A stretch of 6,940 nt of DNA from an uncultured Selenomonas sp. (GTDB lineage Bacteria > Bacillota > Negativicutes > Selenomonadales > Selenomonadaceae). Made by a program: the position numbers and the translations under genes. This document shows, piece by piece, positions 1-6,542 of this stretch (position 1 is the stretch's first letter; the number at the start of each line of letters is the position of its first letter). The stretch is taken from the NCBI GenBank assembly GCA_937981305.1, contig CALJPB010000249.1, positions 1 through 6,940 of the forward strand. The letters run 5' to 3'. The notes beneath the pieces are model-generated. The model ran no database searches. It was not told where the DNA came from and worked only from the letters and a program-made list of their open reading frames with translations.

Positions 1-569
1 TGCCGATGGTCATCAGCGTCAGCGAGATCCAGCGCGTTCTGAAACTCGTCGAGCAGGCAAAGGTCGAGCTTGCCCACGAGGGCAAGGAGTACTCCGACGA
101 CGTGCAGATCGGCATCATGGTCGAGACACCGGCAGCGGCAGTCGTCTCCCCGCTCCTCTCCCAGTACGTCGACTTCTTCAGCATCGGCACGAACGACCTC
201 ATCCAGTACACGCTCGCTGTTGATCGGGGCAACGCACAGATTGCGAACCTCTACAACCCGTTCAACCCCGCCGTCCTCCGCCTCATCCAGCGCACGATCC
301 AGAGCGCACGCGAGCGCGGCATCTGGGCGGGTATGTGCGGCGAGATGGCGAGCGACCCGTATGCCGCCGTCATCCTGCTCGGCATGGGCATCACGGAGCT
401 CTCCATGAGTGCGCCGTCCATCCCGCGCGTCAAGGAGATGATCCGCTCCGTCACCTCGACACAGGCAAAGGAACTCCTCGCCGATGTCATGAAGATGGAG
501 CACGGTGTCGAGATCCGCGCCTACCTGCACAAGATGCTTGAGGCCTCGGACGCGAGCGCAGGGCTCTAA
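1..569 (+). CDS. ptsI: PTS Enzyme I (phosphoenolpyruvate-protein phosphotransferase), C-terminal part, 5'-truncated
   Basis: Cytoplasmic first enzyme of the sugar phosphotransferase system; it takes phosphate from PEP and passes it to HPr. Only the last third is present: the frame is open to the left edge (a Pro codon precedes the Met at position 6), and about 188 residues remain of a family usually near 570. What is seen is the PEP-binding TIM-barrel domain. Numbering from the Met at 6, it has GIMVETPAA with Glu40 (metal ligand), the GTNDLIQY signature at 61-68, AVDRGN, and MCGEMASDP with Cys111, the conserved active-site cysteine. The order and spacing match Enzyme I rather than PEP synthase or pyruvate phosphate dikinase, though these share the barrel. 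ptsH is probably upstream, outside the window. The gene ends in TAA and is followed by a hairpin at 655-682. Confidence 0.95.
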   Translation, partial: PMVISVSEIQRVLKLVEQAKVELAHEGKEYSDDVQIGIMVETPAAAVVSPLLSQYVDFFSIGTNDLIQYTLAVDRGNAQIANLYNPFNPAVLRLIQRTIQSARERGIWAGMCGEMASDPYAAVILLGMGITELSMSAPSIPRVKEMIRSVTSTQAKELLADVMKMEHGVEIRAYLHKMLEASDASAGL

Positions 570-612
570 GGGAACCGCCCATTGTTGCAAAAAGCACAGA
601 CAAGGACGTCGT

Positions 613-643
613 TTTACGCCATACTGTAGGCGTGTGTTATATT
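613..643 (+). promoter_or_regulatory. Predicted extended -10 promoter for the ferredoxin gene
   Basis: An extended -10, TG-T-TATATT, lies at 635-643, with a weak -35-like TTTACG at 613-618 (spacing 19, longer than ideal). A start site near 650 would give a leader of roughly 55 nt that begins with the hairpin at 655-682. An inverted repeat, ACGCC-N8-GGCGT (616-633), lies between the two boxes and could be an operator. This is prediction from motif match only. Confidence 0.4.
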
Positions 644-654
644 TGATTAGGAAA

Positions 655-687
655 TTCCTGCTGCGCCTTGGTGCGGCAGGAAATTTT
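655..687 (+). terminator. Hairpin with U-rich tail: candidate ptsI terminator or ferredoxin leader hairpin
   Basis: The arms 655-666 and 671-682 pair over 12 positions (two G-T wobbles) around the loop CTTG. The sequence then runs ATTTTCATTT, a slightly broken U-tract. It is strong enough to act as a Rho-independent terminator for ptsI. Because it lies just downstream of the predicted ferredoxin start site, it could instead be a leader stem or attenuator. Confidence 0.5.
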
Positions 688-703
688 CATTTGAGGGGTT
701 CGT

Positions 704-910
704 ATGAATCTGTCCATTGACAGCGCCGCGTGCGTCTCCTGCGGCATGTGCGCCGAACGTCTGCCCGCCGTCTTTTGCATCGACCGCGCGGCACGCTCTG
801 CCGTACTCGTGCGCCAGCCCACGCCGACCGAACAGGACGACGCGTTGGAGGCGGCGGAGGACTGCCCCGTCGGCGCAATTATTTCTTCCTTTTTCGTGGC
901 AAACAGATGA
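704..910 (+). CDS. Small single-cluster [4Fe-4S] ferredoxin
   Basis: Soluble 68-residue electron carrier expected to bind one [4Fe-4S] cluster. The ligands are Cys10, Cys13 and Cys16 (C-VS-C-GM-C), and Cys54 in CPVGAI near the C-terminus. The 37-residue gap and the PAVF segment after the third Cys are typical of monocluster ferredoxins (Thermotoga/Desulfovibrio type). There is no second CxxCxxC motif, so it is not a 2x[4Fe-4S] clostridial ferredoxin. Cys25 is an extra, non-ligand cysteine. GAGGGG at 693-698 with a 5-nt spacer supports the ATG at 704. It appears to be a single gene with its own promoter, and nothing adjacent names its redox partner. The family assignment is firm; the physiological role is unknown. 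Confidence 0.88.
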   Translation: MNLSIDSAACVSCGMCAERLPAVFCIDRAARSAVLVRQPTPTEQDDALEAAEDCPVGAIISSFFVANR

Positions 911-924
911 TTATGTGATAAAAT
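897..924 (+). promoter_or_regulatory. Predicted extended -10 promoter for galM
   Basis: TG-A-TAAAAT at 916-924 is a strong extended -10; the best -35 candidate, TGGCAA at 897-902, is poor (spacing 16). It overlaps the ferredoxin stop codon region and would give a leader of about 55 nt before the ATG at 987. There is no terminator between the ferredoxin gene and galM, so read-through from the ferredoxin promoter is also possible. Confidence 0.4.
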
Positions 925-986
925 GAAGGTGATCTTTTCGATTGCCATTTCTGGATGGCGGCACAGCCGCACGGGGGGAATCTACG

Positions 987-2060
987 ATGACGGAATTAAA
1001 GATGGAACCGTTTGGAACGATGCCGGGGGGAGAGCGGATCGACCTCTATACGCTCACGAACGGACGCGGCACACGCGTCGCTGTCACAACGTACGGTGCG
1101 CGGCTGGTAAAGTTCGAGCGGCTCGTCGGGGGCAAGCCGCTCGACATCGTGCTCGGCTATGAGACAGGCGAGGACTATGTCCGCGACACCGCCTCGATGG
1201 GGGCGATTGTCGGGCGGCACGCGAACCGCATTGCGGGCGGGCGTGTCACAATCGCGGGGCGGCCCTATCTGCTCGAGCTGAACACAGGATCAAGGAAGCA
1301 GAACCACATCCACGGCGGCTCAAACGGGCTGCACTACCACCTCTGGATGGCGGAGATCGTCGAGGGTGGCGTGGAGTTCACGACGATCAGCCCCGACGGC
1401 GAGGGCGGCTATCCCGGCAACTTCGAGGCAAAGGTCGCCTACCGCCTCACGGACGACGATGCACTCTCCATTTCCTATCGTGCCGTCAGCGACGCGGACA
1501 CGATCTGCAACCTCACGAATCACGCATACTTCAACCTCGAGGGTGCGACCGCCGACAGCGTGCTCGACCACGAAGTCGAGATCTACGCCGACGAATTCAC
1601 GTGGGCGGATGCGGAGTCCCTGCCGGACGGACGCATTCTATCCGTCTTCGGTACGCCGATGGACTTCACCGCGCCGCACACAATCGGCGAACGCATCGAT
1701 GCGGACTATGACCAGCTCCAATTTGCGGGCGGCTACGATCACAACTGGGTTCTGCGCGGCGACTTCGCCCCGGAGCCTTACTCACACCTCAAAAAAGCGG
1801 CGCGTGTCACATCGGAAAAGACAGGGCTTGCCCTCTCCTGCTACACAACGCAGATCGGGATGCAGTTCTACACGGGCAACGCCCTCGCGAAGAAGCCTGT
1901 CGTCGGCAAGGGCGGCAAGGAATTCCAGCGGCGCGGCGGCTTCTGCCTGGAGACACAGTTCTTCCCGAATGCGCCCGCAAACCCGAGCTTCCCGCAGCCG
2001 GAGCTGCGCATGGGCGAGGTGTGGGAGGCGGAGACCGTATACAAACTCGATGATCTATAA
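987..2060 (+). CDS. galM: Aldose 1-epimerase (galactose mutarotase)
   Basis: Cytoplasmic enzyme interconverting the alpha and beta anomers of galactose, glucose and related aldoses; first step of the Leloir pathway. The 357 residues match the usual family length (about 340-350). Conserved sites seen are NRI with Arg81, NHIHGG with His109, NLTNHAYFNL with His179 (catalytic acid), GYDHNW with Asp251, and LETQFFP with Glu322 (catalytic base); all the residues expected for catalysis are present. The frame extends upstream to a TTG at 942, but GGGGGGAA at 973-980 sits six bases before the ATG at 987, and the protein alignment begins there, so 987 is chosen. No other galactose genes are visible, so the sugar served is not fixed by context. 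There is no strong terminator after it, only a weak AT-rich 6-bp stem at 2078-2094 followed by a T run at 2101-2106. Confidence 0.93.
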   Translation: MTELKMEPFGTMPGGERIDLYTLTNGRGTRVAVTTYGARLVKFERLVGGKPLDIVLGYETGEDYVRDTASMGAIVGRHANRIAGGRVTIAGRPYLLELNTGSRKQNHIHGGSNGLHYHLWMAEIVEGGVEFTTISPDGEGGYPGNFEAKVAYRLTDDDALSISYRAVSDADTICNLTNHAYFNLEGATADSVLDHEVEIYADEFTWADAESLPDGRILSVFGTPMDFTAPHTIGERIDADYDQLQFAGGYDHNWVLRGDFAPEPYSHLKKAARVTSEKTGLALSCYTTQIGMQFYTGNALAKKPVVGKGGKEFQRRGGFCLETQFFPNAPANPSFPQPELRMGEVWEAETVYKLDDL

Positions 2061-2127
2061 GACCACATCCTATTTATAGATATGGGTTATATCTGCTCAA
2101 TTTTTTCAATTACCCATTTCCCCGAAA

Positions 2128-2160
2128 TTGCTAGACTTTTCACAAGAAGAAGCGTAAAAT
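2128..2160 (+). promoter_or_regulatory. sucCD promoter with overlapping Rex-like operator
   Basis: TAGACT (-35, 2132-2137; 4 of 6 to consensus) and TAAAAT (-10, 2155-2160) are separated by exactly 17 bases, placing the start near 2167 and giving a leader of about 44 nt. The 18-mer at 2128-2145 has a right half TTCACAA identical to the Rex half-site and a partial left half (TTG..A.), overlapping the -35 and spacer. A second inverted repeat, AGAAC-N9-GTTCT (2162-2180), spans the predicted start. The promoter is fairly well supported; Rex binding is a hypothesis. Confidence 0.6.
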
Positions 2161-2210
2161 GAGAACTATAAGCAAGTTCTGCTCACAAAAATTAAGGGAG
2201 GATTGACTAA

Positions 2211-3401
<1,191 letters not shown>

Positions 3402-3420
3402 TCGAAAGGGAGGTCATACA

Positions 3421-4326
3421 ATGTCAGTAATGATTGATAAGGACACCAAAGTCATCGTCCAGGGCATCACCGGCAAGGCCGCGATGTTCCACACGAAGCA
3501 GATGCTCGACTACGGCACAAAGATCGTCGGCGGCGTCACCCCCGGCAAGGCAGGGCAGACCGTCGAAGGCGTGCCCGTCTTCAACACCGTTGCAGATGCG
3601 GTCAAGGCAACGGGTGCAACCGCCTCCGTCGTCTACGTCCCCGCACGCTTTGCAGCGGACTCCATCCTTGAGGCGGTCGATGCGGATCTCGACCTCGTCG
3701 TCTGCATCACCGAGCACATCCCCGTGCTCGACATGGTAAAGGTGCGCCGCTACATGCAGGGCAAGAAGACCCGCCTCGTGGGGCCGAACTGCCCCGGCCT
3801 CCTCACCTCGCAGCAGTCCAAGCTCGGCATCACGCCCGGCACGGTCAGCAAGCCCGGCCACGTCGGCCTCATCTCGCGCTCCGGCACCCTCACCTATGAG
3901 GCGGCATTCCAGCTCACGAACGCGGGCATCGGTCAGACGACCACCGTCGGCATCGGCGGCGACCCCGTCAAGGGCACGGACTTCATCGACGCGCTGCAGC
4001 TCTTCAAGGACGACCCCGACACCTACGCCGTCCTCATCATCGGCGAGATCGGCGGCACGGCAGAGGAGGATGCCGCGAAGTGGATCCAAGAGAACATGAA
4101 GGATAAGCCGGTCTCGGCGTTCATCGCCGGCCGTCAGGCGCCTCCGGGCAAGCGCATGGGTCATGCAGGCGCGATCATCTCCGGCGGCAAGGGCACGGCA
4201 GCAGACAAGGTTGCAGCCCTCAACGCGGCAGGCATCCCCGTCGCTGATACCGTCGCCCACATCGGCGAGACGATGGTCAAGCTCCTCAAGGAGAAGGGCC
4301 TCTACGACAAGTGCCACACCTGCTGA
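3421..4326 (+). CDS. sucD: Succinyl-CoA synthetase (ADP-forming), alpha subunit
   Basis: CoA-binding subunit carrying the histidine that is transiently phosphorylated. The 301 residues compare with 289 in E. coli. The N-terminal CoA-binding Rossmann domain (about 1-125) has VIVQGITG and GGVTPGKAG, followed by GPNCPG with Cys124. The ligase domain (about 145-290) has [16 protein letters not shown], Glu208 in GEIGGTAEE, and phospho-His248 in RMGHAGAII. Unusual points are KAAM at 19-22, where the family usually has a Gly at 21; ITEHIP with His99 instead of the usual Gly; and a C-terminal extension ending CHTC. AAAGGGAGG at 3405-3413 gives a good start. It is the last gene of the sucCD operon, followed by a strong terminator. 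Malate-CoA ligase (MtkB) is a homologue, but nothing in the context suggests it. Confidence 0.97.
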   Translation: MSVMIDKDTKVIVQGITGKAAMFHTKQMLDYGTKIVGGVTPGKAGQTVEGVPVFNTVADAVKATGATASVVYVPARFAADSILEAVDADLDLVVCITEHIPVLDMVKVRRYMQGKKTRLVGPNCPGLLTSQQSKLGITPGTVSKPGHVGLISRSGTLTYEAAFQLTNAGIGQTTTVGIGGDPVKGTDFIDALQLFKDDPDTYAVLIIGEIGGTAEEDAAKWIQENMKDKPVSAFIAGRQAPPGKRMGHAGAIISGGKGTAADKVAALNAAGIPVADTVAHIGETMVKLLKEKGLYDKCHTC

Positions 4327-4346
4327 GGTGAATCTCATAACGCATC

Positions 4347-4376
4347 AAACGCTCCCGCATATGCGGGAGCGTTTTT
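4347..4376 (+). terminator. Strong Rho-independent terminator of the sucCD operon
   Basis: A perfect 28-nt palindrome at 4347-4374 (arms AAACGCTCCCGCAT and its complement) forms a GC-rich stem with an ATAT tip, followed by TTTTT at 4372-4376. It begins 21 bases after the sucD stop. The A's on its 5' side (4347-4349) would give only a short U run on the other strand, and no minus-strand gene needs it. Confidence 0.93.
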
Positions 4377-4424
4377 GTGTGCAAAAGAGAATTTCGGTAC
4401 TTTTTCTAAAAAGGCGGGTTGAAC

Positions 4425-4485
4425 CTGTCACATATGACAGTTACAAATATTCAAAAACATGATACAATAATATTGGTATATCATG
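4425..4485 (+). promoter_or_regulatory. Promoter of the TPM-lemA operon with two inverted repeats
   Basis: An extended -10, TG-A-TACAAT, lies at 4460-4468 with a -35-like GTTACA at 4440-4445 (spacing 17), so the start is expected near 4475. A perfect inverted repeat CTGTCA-N4-TGACAG (4425-4440) is centred about 42 bases upstream of it, the usual place for an activator that touches the -35. A second perfect repeat, CATGATA-N14-TATCATG (4458-4485), spans the -10 and the start. The region 4381-4424 just upstream holds only a short AT-rich repeat, CTTTTT-CT-AAAAAG (4400-4413), with no gene. Confidence 0.55.
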
Positions 4486-4513
4486 AATTTCACGAAGAAA
4501 GGATGTGGGAAGT

Positions 4514-5812
4514 ATGAATGGAAACAGAGGAGTCCGAACACTCCTTGCACTCCTCCTGATGCTCACGCTGCTGCTCCTTAGCTCCGGCCCTGCGGTAGAT
4601 GCCGAGGGGAGCGATCTGCTCGCAAAGCCCGCGCAGCGGGCGTACATCGTCGACACGGCGGGCATGGTCTCGGCGGAGGACGCTGCACAGATTTCAAAAA
4701 TCGGAGCGGAGCTGCGCGGCAAAACAAAGGCGGAGATCGTCGTCGTCACCGTACCGACGCTCGGCACCGCAGACATCGAGTCGTACGCGAACGAACTGTT
4801 TCGCAGTTGGGGCATCGGCGATGCACGGATGAATAACGGCGTGCTCCTGCTCATCGCAAAGGACGACCGCGCGTTTCGCATCGAAGTCGGCTATGGCCTG
4901 GAGGGCGCAATCACGGACGGCTACGCCGGCGGCGTTCTCGACGCGATGAAGGGAGAGTTCCGCAAGGAAAACTACTCCCCCGCAATTTTGCAGGCGTACA
5001 TCACGCTCACACAAAAGACGTGTGCGGAGTACGGCGTGGGGCTCGAAAGTCTCGGCGCGGCGCTCGGCATCCCCGCAAAGCCCGCACATCTCGGCGCGGT
5101 GGCGGACTTTGGCGACATACTGATGCCCGAGGACGCGGAATCGATTGAGCGGATGGGCGGCGACCTCACGAACGCGACGGGGGCGCAGTTCCTCATCGTC
5201 ACCATGCCGACGCTCCGGCACGTCGATCCTGACCGCTTCGCGCAGCAGCTCTTTGCGGACTGGCAGCTGGAGGATACGGCAAGGGGCAAGACCGTCCTCC
5301 TCTTCATCGCGAAGGAAGAGCGGGAGATCCGCTTCCTGTTCGGCTCTGCGCTCAGTGAAATGGCACAGGAGCACGATACGCTCTACGTCACGAACCGCAT
5401 CAAGTCCGAGTTCCCCTTTGGCAAGGACGATATTTCCGAGGAGATCCGAAAGGGCTATGCGGTGTATGCGGAGACACTGTGCAGCAGGGAGCACGTCACC
5501 GTACCGGAGTCCATCGCGGATGCGAGCGGTGAGCCGTTCTACGTCTATCTCTTCGGCTTCCTCGTCTTCATCCCGTTCCTCCTGCTCCTCCTCTGGATTG
5601 TTGGGCAGGTATTCGGGCTTGCCTTCTTCTCGCTGGCTGCTCTGCTGAACCTCCTCTCCTCGGGCAAATACGGTTATACGCCGTACGGCGGAATCAGCGG
5701 CACCTACGACGACGACGATGATCGTCCCTCCTACGGCGGCGGTGGCTCCTCGGGCGGCGGCAGCTACGGCGGCGGCTCCTCGGGCGGCGGCGGTGCGTCG
5801 GGGAATTGGTAG
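4514..5812 (+). CDS. Exported membrane-anchored protein with two tandem TPM domains and a Gly-rich tail (YgcG-like)
   Basis: 432 residues. A signal peptide (1-30, hydrophobic 9-25, probable cleavage after AVDA) is followed by a first TPM domain (about 43-172) with YIVDTAGMVS, AEIVVVTVPTL, WGIGD and the hallmark VGYGLEGAITDGYAGG. A second, diverged copy (about 198-324) shares LMPEDAESIERMG, AQFLIVTMPTL, LFADW and VLLFIAKEEREIRFLFG but has lost the glycine-rich VGxGLEG motif. A hydrophobic stretch (343-381, one or two membrane segments), five Asp (399-403) and a Gly/Ser tail ending GGGGASGNW follow. The tail and single-TPM layout are typical of YgcG-type proteins; two TPM copies are unusual. 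TPM is named for TLP18.3, Psb32 and MOLO-1; its bacterial function is not settled. A GTG at 4505 is in frame, but AAAGGA (4497-4502) is too close to it, so the ATG at 4514 is preferred. lemA lies 124 nt downstream, supporting an envelope role. Confidence 0.88.
   Translation: MNGNRGVRTLLALLLMLTLLLLSSGPAVDAEGSDLLAKPAQRAYIVDTAGMVSAEDAAQISKIGAELRGKTKAEIVVVTVPTLGTADIESYANELFRSWGIGDARMNNGVLLLIAKDDRAFRIEVGYGLEGAITDGYAGGVLDAMKGEFRKENYSPAILQAYITLTQKTCAEYGVGLESLGAALGIPAKPAHLGAVADFGDILMPEDAESIERMGGDLTNATGAQFLIVTMPTLRHVDPDRFAQQLFADWQLEDTARGKTVLLFIAKEEREIRFLFGSALSEMAQEHDTLYVTNRIKSEFPFGKDDISEEIRKGYAVYAETLCSREHVTVPESIADASGEPFYVYLFGFLVFIPFLLLLLWIVGQVFGLAFFSLAALLNLLSSGKYGYTPYGGISGTYDDDDDRPSYGGGGSSGGGSYGGGSSGGGGASGNW
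5731..5790 (+). repeat. In-frame tandem repeat encoding the Gly/Ser tail
   Basis: Two near-identical direct copies, 5731-5760 (30 nt) and 5764-5790 (27 nt), both begin CTACGGCGGCGG and contain CTCCTCGGGCGGCGG. The second lacks one 3-base unit. Each encodes a Tyr-Gly-rich-Ser-Ser-Gly-rich segment. The repeat keeps the reading frame and could change length by slippage. Confidence 0.8.
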
Positions 5813-5826
5813 TTGAAGTCTACTAT

Positions 5827-5896
5827 GCGCACTCCCAAAGCCTCCCCTGCCAAAGCGGGGGAGGGGGACCGTGCGGCAGCACGGTGGAAGGGGCGC
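5827..5896. repeat. GC-rich Y-shaped double-hairpin element, probable dispersed intergenic repeat
   Basis: Hairpin 1 pairs 5841-5850 with 5855-5864 (10 bp, one G-T) around the loop CAAA. Hairpin 2 pairs 5868-5874 with 5879-5885 (7 bp, perfect) around GGCA. A short outer stem (GCGC 5827-5830 with GCGC 5893-5896, plus three more pairs) would close a three-way junction. There is no T run, so it is not a simple terminator. The style (CCTCCCC...GGGGGAGG followed by ACCG...CGGT) resembles intergenic repeats known in several Firmicutes. Only one copy is in this window, so repetition is inferred. Confidence 0.55.
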
Positions 5897-5936
5897 CTTG
5901 AACGATTGAGACAAAATACGAAAGGAAGTTTTCACC

Positions 5937-6506
5937 ATGAACAATAAGGGCTTTATCTCCGTTGGTATCGTTCTCATCGTTGTCATCCTCGGCTGCATCT
6001 TAGCCTTTTTCTCCCTCTATAACGGGCTGAAGGAGGCGGAGATCCGCGTCGATGCCTCCTACGGACAGGTCGAGAACCAGATGCAGCGGCGCAGCGACCT
6101 CATCCCGAACCTCGTGAACACGGTCAAGGGCTATGACGTACACGAAAAGACCATCATCGAGGAGGTTGTAAACGCACGTGCGAAACTCGCAGGTGCGCAG
6201 GGCGTGGAGCAGATGGACGCAGCGAACGCAGAGCTGACGGGCGCACTCGGCCGCCTCTTTGCCATCGCCGAGGCGTACCCCGACCTCAAGGCGAACACGC
6301 AGTACCTCGAACTCATGCGCGAGCTGTCGGGCTCTGAGAACCGCATCGCCGTCGCACGCCGCGACTACAACGAGGCGGTGCGTCAGTACAACGTCGCGAT
6401 CTCCACCTTCCCCGGAATGCTCCTCGCAGGCTTCATGGGCATGACGCAAAAGCCCCAATTCAAAGCAAAGGAGGGCGCGGACGCTGTGCCGGAGGTGAAG
6501 TTCTAA
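5937..6506 (+). CDS. lemA: LemA family protein
   Basis: 189 residues, the usual LemA size. There is an N-terminal membrane helix (about 7-27) with a short cytoplasmic start (MNNKG), then a long helical extracytoplasmic domain with the family signatures YNGLKEAEIRVDASYGQVE (28-46), RRSDLIPNLVNTVKGY (51-66), HEKTIIEEVVNARA (69-82), LRLFAIAEAYPDLKAN-type segment (106-120), and SENRIAVARRDYNEAVRQYN with STFPG (133-160). Cys20 inside the helix is preceded by ILG; this is a poor lipobox, so a membrane anchor is preferred over a lipoprotein. AAAGGAAG at 5921-5928 precedes the ATG. No independent promoter is evident, so it is probably co-transcribed with the TPM gene. LemA's molecular role is not established; association with TPM-domain genes is well known in bacteria. 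Confidence 0.95.
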   Translation: MNNKGFISVGIVLIVVILGCILAFFSLYNGLKEAEIRVDASYGQVENQMQRRSDLIPNLVNTVKGYDVHEKTIIEEVVNARAKLAGAQGVEQMDAANAELTGALGRLFAIAEAYPDLKANTQYLELMRELSGSENRIAVARRDYNEAVRQYNVAISTFPGMLLAGFMGMTQKPQFKAKEGADAVPEVKF

Positions 6507-6542
6507 AAGGTACTCCACACACGGACAAAAAGGAGGCACATG

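Noticed and set aside
942..986. Upstream TTG start for galM adding 15 residues
   Set aside because: No ribosome binding site for it; the ATG at 987 has a good one and fits the family N-terminus.
2078..2106. Possible terminator after galM (AGATAT/ATATCT stem then a T run)
   Set aside because: The stem is only 6 AT-rich pairs and the T run is 6 bases away from it; too weak to list as a terminator.
3424..4338. 304-codon open frame on the minus strand opposite sucD
   Set aside because: Mirrors sucD almost exactly, has no family motifs, and results from the strong third-position GC bias of the real gene.
5841..5885. Double hairpin as a transcription terminator after the TPM gene
   Set aside because: No T run follows either stem; a dispersed repeat or RNA-stability element fits better.
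4694..5998. 434-codon open frame on the minus strand opposite the TPM gene
   Set aside because: Low-complexity, charged translation with Val/Ala-rich runs from the Gly codons; it crosses the repeat element and has no motifs. The + strand product is clearly real.
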